NCBI GenBank assembly: GCA_017354895.1
Contig: CP071497.1
Span: forward strand, 1,612,001-1,676,000
DNA length: 64,000 bases
DNA from: Podospora comata
Lineage: Eukaryota > Ascomycota > Sordariomycetes > Sordariales > Podosporaceae
Direction of reading: 5' to 3'
The position numbers were made by a program, and so were the translations under genes. This document shows, one piece after another, positions 1-10,534 of this stretch (its first letter is position 1; each line of letters starts with the position of its first letter). The notes beneath the pieces are model-generated. The model did not search any database and had not been told where the DNA came from. It saw nothing but the letters and a program-made list of their open reading frames with translations.

Positions 1-742
1 TTCGTAAATACCTGAGTATTCCCTCAATTGCTGATGACACACTCACACCACCCTTTCAAAAGGACCACCCATGGCCAATCTTATCAGCCAAGTCCGCCAA
101 GTCTCAGGGCTGAACGCCAATCTCCTCACGGCTTGTCCCGCACTTTATGCTTGATGAACCTTATGCTGGGCCAGTATCTGTCCGCGGAGGATACCGTCCA
201 GTCCACCTAGGCACTTCCTCGTTCGGTGTTTGTATCTGATGCCTGTGCCGCCCGCCACTTCTCACTTGACAGGGTCGATCATCAGCCTTTACCGCATCAA
301 ACTCAGGACATGAGTAAGCACCCACTGCAGCATGCATGTCAACACATCTCGGAGGGGTGGTTTCATTGGTCTGACAAAACCCCCGATGCTCACATTTTCT
401 TGGGTGGCTTTCTCCAAGTGCATCTGGATTGTCTAAACCTGTCTTGGGGGTCGGAGGGATGGCGGTGGTTATTTTGGACGAAATATATTGGTCAGCTCGT
501 AGAGCAGGCAGGAGGTTTCTTCAGCTGAGCAGGTAGTGGTGGTCTTGTCAGTGCTTGCATAGCTACTTGAGCCTCCCACGATGTCAGTTTGAGGGGATTC
601 AGTTCTTCTTTTGTTTCTTCTCAGTTTAATAATCTGCAAAGAGCGCCTGATCTGGCAAAGAGCGTGTTTCGGCACTTGCATCGAACCGACACACCTACCT
701 ACCCGACAGTTTGGGAAGGATTCTCAGATCCACCCGCCCGCT
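1..742. other. Intergenic, no gene recognised
   Basis: Only short open frames are present and none resembles a known protein. The last part is probably promoter and 5' leader of the membrane-protein gene that starts at 743. Confidence 0.5.
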
Positions 743-2161
743 ATGGACCAACGAGAGAAAGCTCCCTTCTTGGCCAGCTCCAGGGACATGGAGGAAGCAG
801 CGCAACATGCTGAATCCACCCAGCCGCAACAACAACACCGCCGTGGCCTAAGGAGCACCGTTCGCATCCTAGGAGCAACAACCTGCCTCCTCGTCTTCCT
901 CCTCCACATCCTCCTCCAAGTCCCGCTAACCACCACCAGCACCACCACCACCACCACCACCCTCCAGCCCCATCACCACCATGCCTTCAAACCCCCCCGA
1001 TCCATCACCCACCCCACCATCAAAAAGCGCATCCCGGGCGAACACGTCGTCCTAGCCGACTGCCGCGACCGCAAAAACGTCGTCTCCTCCCAGATGGCCT
1101 ACTACGTCGGCGACCCCGGCCCCATCCCCGGCGACGTCGCCATAGTAGAGACACCCCCCGGTCAAACCGCCCTCTGGGTCAACACCGAGACCTCTGCCCT
1201 CTTCTACAACAGCAACGTCACCTTCACCGCCTGGCTCGGCCCCAAGGTAGGCGACGGGCAGTTTGCCGGAACGGGTGACAACGGCTACGGGAATTTTACT
1301 TGTTGGCAGAGGTTCAAGTTTGATCTGTATCGCTACAACAATGATACGATTTGCTCGGGGGTGTATGCTTGTAATCATGATGCTATGCCTGGTTGGTATC
1401 CCCTCCCCCACCCCCCATCCCATCTTGATGATTTTCGGGAAGTGTACTGATGGGGTTGGGTTTCAGCGGTGTTGCCTACTCCCGGGGCGGGTTCGAGTCC
1501 GGGGGCGGAGGCCGGGGCGGCTCCGGAGGCGGCCCCAAGCGGCGGTCTCCCACAGGGAGCAATGATAGGGATCATTGTCGCCGTTGTCGGGTCAGTGCTT
1601 TTTGGGATTGCGATGGGGGTTTTCTGGTGGTACTGGCGGCGGACAAGACAGCGGCAGCAGCAACAACAACAACAACAACAAGGGGACGAGTCACCTGAGC
1701 CAAAGACTGAGAATAATGAAGCGTCACTTCCGCCGCCGACATATGCCTCGGCTGTTTTGCCTCAGTCGCCGGCTGCTGCGCCCAAGTTTGAGCTTGCGCC
1801 GGGGACGCTGTATGAGATGGATGGGCAGTGGTACCGCGTGGAAATGGCGACTGATACTTCGAGGTATGAGATGGATGCGCAGAGTGTCAAGAAAGGGGGT
1901 GGGGTTGCGAGTGAAGAGGTGGAAAATGAGGAGGGGGAGAGTCCGACTAGTTCTGCGGAGGGGAGTAGTCTGTCAGCGATGACGAGGGGTGATACTGTGA
2001 GTTCTGTCAACTCGCCAGTTTTGACGCCGGTGAATGCCGAGGGGAGGGTTGTGTCGCCGCCTGTGGCCGGGATGCCGGTGCCGGTGTTGGTTCCTATTCC
2101 TGGGCCTGGGGCAGATGATAATGCTGAGAGTGGGGCTCATGTAAAGACCGGGTCTGGTTGA
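743..2161 (+). CDS. Hypothetical membrane protein with a single-pass anchor and cytoplasmic tail
   Basis: Two exons are inferred, 743-1391 and 1467-2161 (447 aa). The 75-nt intron is phase-consistent, with a weak GTTGGT donor, an ACTGAT branch point and TTTCAG acceptor. The ATG at 743 is preferred over upstream non-ATG extensions. A hydrophobic stretch near residues 42-60 could be a signal anchor. It is followed by a Thr run, a Cys-containing extracellular-type domain with N-glycosylation sequons (NVT, NFT, NDT), a Gly/Pro/Ala linker and a strong transmembrane helix (GIIVAVVGSVLFGIAMGVF). A basic stop-transfer, a Gln run coded by CAG/CAA and a Ser/Pro/Glu-rich tail end the protein. The layout resembles fungal cell-surface proteins of unknown function. 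Part of the tail is duplicated and decayed near 7.7-8.1 kb. Confidence 0.75.
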
Positions 2162-2312
2162 TAATGGAAGGCTTGTGTCATTGGGATGGGGAGTGCCTCA
2201 GGTAGCTAAAAATGAAAATAGGGATCTTAACACCTGCAGAGCACTAAAGACATGGACCGTTTCCCGGGCAGACGAGATTACCTTGTCTTTCAGTCCACCT
2301 GCTCGAAATTGT

Positions 2313-4660
2313 TTACTTCGATTTCTCCAATAGTTCAACTACAGCATTCTGCCTCTTTTTGACGGCCTTCTCTAGAGGAGTTTGGCTGTCTTTGCCACCA
2401 CGGAGCGATTTATCTGCGCCGCGAGCCAGCAAGAGGCGAACAACGTCAGCATAACCTCCTCCCGCGGCTCCAAAGAGGGCTGTTCTGTGCGACTTGTCCT
2501 GTGCGTTGACCTTGGGCCCCTTCAATAGCAACTCCCTGGCTGTATCAAACCTCCCAGCCCAAGAAGCCCAGCGCAAAAGCGTGCTCCCACCCTGGTCCTT
2601 AGCATCGACCTCGGCACCGCGTTCAAGGAGGAGCTTGATCATGGACACATCTCCTGCGTGTGCAAAGATATGCAACGCCGTCTCGTTGCGGAGAACCCTG
2701 ATGGAAACAGGCATGCCAATCTCCAGCAGCTTGCGCACAGTGTTCCGATAGCCCAGCTGCGCCGTGTCGATCAACGCTGCCTGCATGTGTGTGAGGGGGA
2801 TCACGAGATGGTCAGAGTTCCCCAAAGTGAGAAAATCTTTTGGGGGTCAGGGCTGACATGACGACAGACATACGGTCATGGACGACATTTAGGGCACCAG
2901 CATCTGGCCAAAGATCTATGACGGCCGAGCCATTGTTGGGGGTTCGGTTGAGGACCATCTTAACGGGGTGCCAGTGGAGGACAACATCCGGCTATTCAAG
3001 GAAGCTTGAACATGAACTCAAACTCCTTGTGCGCCAAAGCCTCCAAGCGCTGCTCAGGAGCCTTCAGGGCAGCATTCGACGCTCTCTTTGCCGTCTCTGC
3101 CCTGGATTCATCTCTGCCAGCGTGCCGTAACAGGTTAGCTCAGCATGTTGCCCGTCTTAGACTGAGAAACAAGTGTCACAAGAGACGAAGCCTCACTCGA
3201 GTTGCGTCAGTTGCAGGCATAGATTCATATTTCCTTGTTGCGCGGCCACCGCACCCGGCAAAAGTCCAAGGTTGTTCCTTTTGACCACCAGGTGCAGCAT
3301 GTCCTTTGTCTGCGGTCACTAGGACTCCTGCCATGCAAGCTGGTGGATATCGAAACAGTCTAGAGATTACCCGCAAGCGCGTGGAAGACTGTATAGCCAG
3401 CCATGTTGCCGTCGAACCCTGACACAGCTGCATGCGGCAGGCTGAGATCTCGGCAGGGCAGTGGATCCTGCATAAGGACATGATCAAGACGACCTCCTTG
3501 GGCCCGAACGGGGTGGACATCGCGGCCAGCAGCGGAAGGTGCTTCGTGACGAAGTATGAGACGACTGATGACACGGTCTTTACGTTGGTGTGGTGTGCGA
3601 GGGCTCTCCTTGGTGAGGATGCGGTGCAGAATGGCACCGACAACCCGTATGTCGCCCTTGGAGGACCACTTGGTAATGCGGCCTTCGAAACGCTCCGACT
3701 GCTCGACTCTTTCCTGAATGTCGGTCATCGCATCCTAGAGAGAAAGCTCTCGGAAGACTGGTATGAATTCGGCCTTACCGGTGCCCAATAAACTCTTGTA
3801 CCTGCATGGCTTGTTGGCAGCGCGCCGCCATCCTCCAGCTGAAAAGAAGTTCCAGAGTCCCCCAGCCTGGTGATCAGATCGACTTCCACCGAGTTTCGGA
3901 GTGCGACCAGAACTTTGAAGATGCAGTTAGGCCCCGTTCGAGCTCTGATGGGAGCGAAAGAAGCCGGCTAAGGGAGCTCACCGTTTCCTGGTTTTACATC
4001 CCGGTGCAGAATGGTGTGCCACCCTGACGGGAAGCTAGTGTATCCATGGAGAGAGCCGTTGTTCCCAGTTGCCTCGAGTCCGTAATGGCAGCGTGACAAA
4101 GCTGATCCCAAGGCCTCGACAAAAGTCCAAGCCACATTGTCTGGAAACATCACACTGTCGAAAGCCGGCAAGGACCGGGGAGTTAGCCGCAGAAACCGGG
4201 CAGAGCGACGAGCTCCATGGCGGCATGACTCACGTGTTCTTTTCCAGAGTTGCCTCCAGCTCCTTGAATGGACAGAACTCGGTGTATATCTCCATCTTGG
4301 TGTCGCTGAGTTCGTGATGAACATATTGGATAATGCGGGGATGGTCCAACGTCATGTAGCATCAAAGCTCCATATCTGTGTCCCGTATATGCTTCTCGCG
4401 TGCCCTCTGCTGTATCCATGGGGGAAACCGAATGACCTTTTTGGCAAAGTTTTAGAACCCATCTCCGTCAGCGACCATCGTCACGCAACCACACCAGGCG
4501 ACACGAACTTTATGGCACAGCGTGCATTCTACCCAAAATACATCCCCCATAGGCGCCCCTCCCCATCATATCCCCGGTCTTGGTGCTGCTGATGAACTCG
4601 TGGGGATAGCAACGCCCGTCGGTCCGAGGGTAGTATCTGATCATGGCTTTGCTTCCATCG
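2313..4660 (-). pseudogene. Decayed protein kinase with C-terminal ankyrin repeats
   Basis: Read from 4660 downwards, fragments align in order with a Ser/Thr kinase. They are a glycine-rich start (GRGAYGG), a KVIRFPP-like lysine strand, the stretch DHPRIIQYVHHELSDTKMEI, the catalytic loop ILHRDVKPGN near 3985-4000, GTRVYWAP and a C-lobe piece SSKGDIRVVGAILHRILT. Ankyrin repeats follow (TALHIFAHAGDVSMIKLLLE and two more, 2313-2786). Introns with GTGAGT/GTAAGG donors still separate several pieces. A TGA lies in frame inside the N-lobe (near 4353), and several joins between fragments change frame without a good splice site, so the gene looks broken. The 2313-2786 part alone is an open ankyrin ORF with an ATG at 2786. 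Kinase-ankyrin architecture is common in large fungal accessory families. The family assignment is good; loss of function is an inference. Confidence 0.6.
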
Positions 4661-4828
4661 TCGGTCAGTTTCGCGTCAGAGCGCGAGGATCCATCCTCTG
4701 TTGTCTCAGTTGTCTCTTGCGAAGCGTCGAAAGGGTAGCTCGCTATCAATACCATTGGCCGTTGATAGCGGCCCCTTTTCATTCATGGTTAGAATCGATT
4801 GGATTGTCTCCACGTAGTGAAACGGGCG

Positions 4829-4855
4829 CCTACCTACCTACCCACCTACCCACCT
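4829..4855. repeat. CTAC-type microsatellite
   Basis: Imperfect tandem of TACC/CTAC units, of a kind common in fungal intergenic DNA. Confidence 0.8.
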
Positions 4856-5179
4856 GGAAAGGTACGTGACCTGTGTGATCGTCGAGATGAGACCCTTTTC
4901 TGGAGCTGCTGAACTTGTGTGCTCTGATGTTCGGTTCCTTTTGTTTTTTTCCTTATACGTCTATTTTGCCTCTCAGGTAGGCTGTGTTGGTTTCTTCCTC
5001 GCCTGGCTCTTCCATGGGCTTTTCTCCTTCATCGGTAAGATGAGTTAGTACGCTCCAAGCAATAGCCAAGAGAACTTTCGCTGCTGTCTCCTTGAGCTTC
5101 CAGTTCTTTGCTGGCTGTATACAAGGCAAGTACTAGCCCTAATTCTCATCTCGGGACTCCCAGATTAGTGGATGGCTGA

Positions 5180-6054
5180 TGGTGGCAGACCGGAAGGCTC
5201 AATGCGTTGGTGGCGTTGCTGAAGCATAGCAAAAACACACGGCTTTTCAATGCGGCGCAGAGCCTCGGCTATCTTCATGAGGACATCTCTGAGACGACCA
5301 GAAAGGGGACCCGCGACTACCGCTATGGCTTCGTCTTTGCCAAGCCCAGGAGGCTTTGATTCGGGAGCCCGGCCGACGTGTCTGCGGGGGTTTCTCTTGA
5401 TGGACACCCAGGCGCCTCTGAGCATGCCCAGTCTGACAGACAGGGCGGCCCTGGCCCTCGCACTGGCCGAGAGCTTGAGTCGGCTACACGCTGTGAATTG
5501 TCTGCACAAGGGGTTGCGAAGCCACAATGTTCTGTTCCTTCCCCAACGCTCACAGTGGCACACTGGGGGCCGTATTTCCACAGCCAGTCATCTCTGGGTT
5601 TGAGCTCGCCCAGCCCCGGTTTGAGCCAAGCTGGACATCACCCAGCTGGCCGAATCCTGCTCCCGACCTCTACAAGCATCCGCGCGTGCAAGCGGACTCT
5701 GGCCGGAGAGCCGAAGACAGCGAGCAAGGCTCCGAGTCGTATAGGAAGGAGCACGACATCTACGCCCTCGGTGTGATTCGGGTTGAGATTGCGTGCTGGC
5801 AACCCGTCCATGCCATTCTGCGGGTTGACCTAGAGCAGGCAAGTCTTAGGGACACAGTGCCTGTGAAGAGACGTCTGTTGGAGTCTAATGTCCTGCAAAA
5901 GGTTCGATTTAACATGGGGGACACTGTGTGCGATGTGATTAAGGCCTGCCTTTGTGGTTTGGATCTCCCAGAGCCGGGACTCGGCGAAGTCAACCTTGAG
6001 AGAGACATGTCCGTTCAACAGCGTTTTTCTATTCGGAAGTTGTTCAAGAGTTGA
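5180..6054 (+). pseudogene. Frameshifted kinase-like domain protein (fungal HeLo/prion-inhibition-associated type)
   Basis: Three consecutive frames carry pieces of one domain. Frame 2 at about 5180-5357 gives ALVALLKHSKNTRLFNAAQS, then RDYRYGFVFAKP. Frame 3 at about 5340-5560 gives LAESLSRLHAVNCLHKGLRS followed by HNVLFLP, the degenerate catalytic-loop region. Frame 1 at about 5550-6054 gives ISGFELAQP, DLYKHPRVQ, YRKEHDIYALGVIRVEIACW and a C-terminal helix region ending RKLFKS. This order matches the kinase-like domain of fungal proteins that often carry an N-terminal HeLo or prion-inhibition region; no such region was found upstream. Two frame changes with no convincing intron point to a pseudogene. 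The ankyrin ORF downstream is on the same strand and could once have belonged to the same locus. Confidence 0.6.
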
Positions 6055-6507
6055 AGTTACTCCATGTGTAGGGGGGACATTATTAGCTAAGCTACCCACC
6101 TACCTAGACAGAATGTCATTGTCCAGGTACTTGTGTGGATGTTCTTGCATGTACTAAAGCCTAGCTGTACCCGAATCTCGTTCATCCCCATAATGGACTC
6201 GAAGCCTTGGTCAATGGCCACATTGCCGTCTACGCCTCTTTGCCTCATTTGCTATCCATTGGCCCTCGAGTTGCAGAACCCCTTACTCATGTGCCAACGA
6301 CGTCTGGGCGTTTGGTGCACACCTAGCCACGTTTGTGACACTTGCTGGAGCTCAAGAGGGGGTACCATCAGCTGATTGTGGCTGGAACCGATCCTCACCA
6401 ATGCAGGCTGTTGCGACTGACACGTCTGGCTCGTGGATGAAAATTTCGGCCGTCCAGAAATACACAAGACTGTTTCCGCCGCTTGATCATACCTAACTGA
6501 TAGAACA

Positions 6508-7485
6508 ATGGGGACCCCTTCCGCTGGCAACGCACCGAGACGGTCTCGACCTGCAGGGCTTATGCCCTTCTTAGAAAGCCTGCTCGAGTTAGAAAAACGG
6601 AGCTCCTCAGCACCGAAGGGTAGGCCACGCAGTTTATTATACTCCACGCCTCTTACCCTGCTGATCTGGCAATGAGGAAAGAAAGAGCGGGACGAGTCGA
6701 TGGGTATCATCCAGATACTGCTCGAAAAAGGGGCCGACCCGAATGGTGCTGATGACGATGGTGATACCTCACTGATTTCATGTTCTGTGTTCCAGCAGGT
6801 CGAGGTCACGCAGTTGCTCCTCAAACACGGTGCCCAAGTTGACGTAGCAAACAACAACGGAAAGAAGGCTATCCATGCGGCTGCCACGGAGTGCGATCCG
6901 AGAATGATACGACTCCTCCTGGATCATGGTGCGAACCCGGCTCAAAAGGAAATCGATGGGTGGAAAGCCCTACACATCGCTGCACAGATGGACAAAAAGG
7001 GGACGCTGGAGGTCGTAAAGGTGCTTGTGGACACACGAAGAATAAAAATCAACGACCAAGAGGAGAAAGGGACAACGGCACTATACCTAGCGGTCCAAGC
7101 AGGACGTCCTGATGTGGCGCAAGTTCTCCTGAAAGCCGGGGCGGACCCCAATATTACAACCAAACCCGATTTCTAGCCCTTACGGAGGGCCGTCCTAACT
7201 TCCAACATGGAACTTCTGAATCTTCTCCTCAGTCATGGCGCAGACGTCAATTTGTCGGATAGCAAGGGCAGAAACATCGTTCACTTCGCTTGCGCACAAT
7301 CTGATGCCAACATCCTCAAGAGGGTCGTGGAGGCCAGTCCCGATGCTCTTCCGCAGCAGCGTGATGACAATGGAGGAACGCCCCTGCACGTCGCCGTGCA
7401 GAACGACAATGAAGAGATTGCCCTAGCTCTGATGGGACTTGGTGGTGCTAGTAAAAGGCAGCGGGCGGGTAAGGTCATTACCTAG
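6508..7485 (+). pseudogene. Ankyrin-repeat protein with an in-frame stop
   Basis: About eight ankyrin repeats run in one frame from 6700 to 7485, for example MGIIQILLEKGADPN, VTQLLLKHGAQVDV, MIRLLLDHGANPA, DVAQVLLKAGADPN and LLNLLLSHGADVNL. A TAG at 7174-7176 interrupts the frame while the repeats continue in register on both sides. A possible first exon starts at the ATG at 6508, with a 57-nt intron (6620-6676, GTAGGC donor, GCTGAT branch, AG acceptor) that keeps phase. This 5' model is tentative. The protein is short for a stand-alone ankyrin protein and may be the tail of a larger NLR-like or HET-type gene whose front is gone. Confidence 0.65.
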
Positions 7486-7688
7486 GAATCGAAGTCCCCG
7501 TCAAGGATAAGACTTCAACTCAGGTAACTTGGGGATATCGAAGAAACGGCTTGTTCGAAGCCAGTCAACTTCTTCGTGTCTTTTCATAGTGTCTGCGCGT
7601 TCATTAGTTTATGTAGGTACCAGGGAGAGACTTGAAGCAAGTTTTTTCCATACTTTTATGCCTTCTGTAACCTCGTCGGGGTGCACTT

Positions 7689-8081
7689 CTGTGAGTTCTG
7701 TGAATTTGCCGGTTTGGATACCGGTAAATGCGGAAGGGAGGGTGGTATCGCCTCCAATTCTATGGTTGCTCCCAGTTCATCTGGTCCCACCTTTTCTCTC
7801 AGGCGTTGCTTGCTCTGGATTAGGGCTTTTGTTGACCAGTATATCCCACACACTTTTTGTAGCTTTTCTTTTCTTTGTCACATTTCACCATATCACTTTT
7901 TTCTCACAGCCTTTTGCCTCACTTTGCGCGCCAGTGATCACTTCCACTGTCCCCGTCTTTCTGTGGCGGAGATGCCGGTACCGGTATTGGTCTATTCCTA
8001 ATCGTAAAATAACAAAGAGCGGGATAGTAAGGGGAAGACTGGATCTGGGTGATGGCGGCAGGCCGGTTTCTTTTGATGATG
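7689..8081 (+). repeat. Decayed duplicate of the 3' end of the 743-2161 gene
   Basis: Sequence at 7690-7756 and 7963-8000 matches 1997-2100 of the first gene (TGTGAGTTCTGT, GTGAATGCCGAGG-like and ATGCCGGTGCCGGTGTTGG-like segments); a weaker match near 8030-8050 corresponds to 2144-2162. Several differences are GTG to GTA, that is TpG to TpA, as RIP would give. The copy is split by an unrelated block at about 7757-7962. Confidence 0.7.
7757..7962. repeat. Insertion related to a dispersed repeat (second copy near 55.9 kb)
   Basis: This block of about 200 bp interrupts the duplicated tail. Its start shares TGGTTGCTCCCAGT, CCCACCTTTT and TCAGGC-like segments, in the same order and orientation, with 55885-56030. 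No ORF or inverted repeat is evident. Confidence 0.55.
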
Positions 8082-8251
8082 AGTAGGTATCGAGGTAGTA
8101 GGAGTAAAATCTGTATGCAAGTTCTGACCAAATAATTCTTCCTAACCGTACTTTAGTCAATGTTAACGGCCTATGGCTAGGTACAGGCGTAGGTCACAGG
8201 TGAAAGATTGAATTGCCGGATCAAGAAGAAAAAGAAAAGAAAGAGAAAATA

Positions 8252-8297
8252 ACGTACATTATAAGCGAGTGCACCATATAAGCGAGTGCAGCACTTT
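8252..8297 (+). repeat. Left terminal inverted repeat
   Basis: Begins ACGTACATTATAAGCG. It matches the reverse complement of the right end over 46 bases with one mismatch (near 8291). The subunit ATAAGCGAGTGCA occurs twice within it. Confidence 0.93.
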
Positions 8298-8350
8298 TTA
8301 AGTGACGCACCATCCTTCCACCCAACATCGACTTTTTTACACAACCCAAT

Positions 8351-10030
8351 ATGCCTTCTACTTTAAAGGAAGCCAGGGTAATCTTAGCCCTCGAAGCTCT
8401 TGAAAAAGATAAAAATCTCAGCCTCCGAGCCGCAGGAAAGATCTACAACGTCCACCATACGACTCTCTTACGACGACGCGCTGGCCGGCCTGCAAGACGC
8501 GATACCACGCCCAAATCGAAGAAGCTTACTCAATCCGAAGAGGATGCTATTGTTCAATATATCATTGAGCTATGTGCGCGAGCTTTTCCACCAAGATTAC
8601 GTGATGTGGAAGATATGGCCAACCAACTGCTACGCGTACGCGACGCGCCCTCTATTGGCAAGCTCTGGGCACATAACTTCGTTAAACGCCAGCCACAGCT
8701 CCGTACGCGTTTTACGCGTAGATACGACTACCAGAGGGCCAAGTGCGAGGATCCAAAGGTCATTGCCGAGTGGCTTACGCTCGTACGGAACACTAAGGCC
8801 AAGTACGGTATTATAAATAACGATATCTATAACTTCGACGAGACTGGGTTCATAATAGGCATTATTTTCGCGGGTATAGTAGTTACAACCTCGGACGGCC
8901 TTAGCAAAGCAAAACTAGCCCAGCCTAGTAACCGCGAATGGATAACGGTAATCTAGGGAGTTAATGCCCTCGGCTAAGCTATCCCTCCCTTTATTATCTT
9001 AGCCGCGCAGTACCACCTCGCTAACTGGTATACCGAGTGTAATCTACCGTCTACTTAACGCATCGCAACCACCGAGAATGACTGGACTACCAATCCGGTA
9101 AGCCTAGATTAGATTAAGCACTTCGACTATTACACAGCGTCCCGTATAAAGGGTAAATACCGGTTGCTAATCCTCGATGGCCACGAAAGCCACCACTCGA
9201 CCGAATTCGAACGCTACTACTAGCAAAACAATATTATTACGCTCTATATACCTCCACACTCCTCCCACCTCCTCCAGCCACTCGATGTTGGCTGCTTTGG
9301 GCCGCTAAAACAGGCGTACGGTCGCCAGATCGAGGACTTGATGCGCATGCATATTAACCATATAAGTAAGCTCGAGTTCCTTTGTGCTTTCCGCGAGGCC
9401 TTCTTCGCCTCTATAACAGAGAAGAATATATAGGGTGGCTTTGTGGGTGCTAGCCTTATACCGTACGATCCAGAGAGGGTACTTTCTAAGCTAGATATAA
9501 AGCTTTATACGCTAATACCTCCAAACTTACGGCCCGGTACTGCACAACCTTGGGTCTCCCAGATACCACACAACCCTCGAGAAGCCAATTCACAATCAAC
9601 GCTTATTAAGACTCGCATTACTAACCATCAAAATAGCTCCCCGACTTCAATGCTGGCTGCGGTAGACCAGCTTGCTAAGGGTACAACGGCTATAATGCAC
9701 CAGGTGGCTCTCCTTCGTGCAGAGGTCTCTTCGCTCCGTAAGGCCAATGAGGCACTAAGTAAGCGCCGGAGAGCCAAAAAAACACGTGTGAGGCTTGGAG
9801 GGTCACTTACTGTACAAGAGGCACAGGATCTACTGGATCAGAAGGCCGTGGATAGGGAGGGAGTGCAAGAAACGCAGCCGGATAGTAGTAATGCAGGGGG
9901 GGCTCGTACGAAGGTTCAGTGCTGTAGTGTGTGCGGCAAGCCTGGCCATAATGCGCGCACTTGCCAGGAAGCTGCAGATGCCTCAGATTCAGCTGTTTCT
10001 GATGTAATTATAGTTAATTCCTTGTGTTGA
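8351..10030 (+). pseudogene. Fot1/pogo transposase with six RIP-type stops
   Basis: A single frame of 560 codons runs from the ATG at 8351 to 10030. It has an N-terminal psq-type helix-turn-helix (LRAAGKIYNVHHTTLLRRR), a CENP-B-like region, and a DDE catalytic core with FDETGF, LILDGHESHH and LQPLDVGCFGPLK supplying the three acidic positions. The tail has a helical segment and a CCHC zinc knuckle (CSVCGKPGHNARTC). Stops lie at 8954 (TAG), 8975 (TAA), 9056 (TAA), 9110 (TAG), 9221 (TAG) and 9431 (TAG). Each would become a Gln codon by one T-to-C change, which is the CpA-to-TpA signature of RIP. The product is therefore non-functional; the first 201 codons are still open. Confidence 0.92.
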
Positions 10031-10067
10031 TGTGGTGTAATTGAGGATTGTATTCGTAGGGTGGTGG

Positions 10068-10113
10068 AAAGTGGTGCACTCGCTTATATGGTGCACTCGC
10101 TTATAATGTACGT
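10068..10113 (-). repeat. Right terminal inverted repeat
   Basis: Ends CGCTTATAATGTACGT and is followed by TA. It pairs with 8252-8297. Confidence 0.93.
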
Positions 10114-10115
10114 TA

Positions 10116-10534
10116 GGTATACTCCCCACAGCGTCCTCTTATACCTCTTACATCCTCCGGACTTCCCCCTCAAAGCATACAAAATATCCACCAGAATTAT
10201 CCGAAATTCCTCGTATCTCTTCCTCGTATCTCCTTTCACCTCCTGGATCCCACATCAATTGCAAGCCTCCCACATCAATCGTCAAATAACCCTAACCCGG
10301 ACATCATCCCATGAAAGTCAAGACAGTCAACCGGTCTTCGCTCCAGTAGCCAGACCGCACCTCTCTTCTAATTTACCTTACCCCGCACTGAAACCCAGCT
10401 CGAGGCTGAACCGAATTTCTCCTGTGCTCTTCCCCTGAACCTTTCACCATCCCCCTCGACTCCCACAAACAGCCCACAGAACAAAGACTTACCATTTGCT
10501 TGCTCCTGAATTGCTCCCCATCAGTGACTTAACC
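10116..10534. other. HET gene upstream region
   Basis: 419 bases between the transposon and the HET start codon. It is C-rich in part, with no ORF that resembles a gene. It presumably holds the HET promoter and leader, placed directly beside the transposon end. Confidence 0.5.

Larger units (their letters stand above)
8252..10113 (+). mobile_element. Complete Fot1/pogo-type (Tc1/mariner superfamily) DNA transposon, RIP-inactivated
   Basis: The 1862-bp element is bounded by near-perfect 46-bp terminal inverted repeats and flanked by TA on each side (8250-8251 and 10114-10115), the target duplication expected for Tc1/mariner elements. It encodes one long transposase frame, now broken by six nonsense codons. 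The flanking DNA is the decayed block 1 on the left and the HET gene promoter region on the right. Both ends are intact, so the element is a whole insertion; the source of transposase for any movement would have to be another copy. Confidence 0.92.

Noticed and set aside
611-742. Upstream extension of the first gene to position 611
   Set aside because: This frame begins at a non-ATG codon; the ATG at 743 is the first and is followed by a normal N-terminus.
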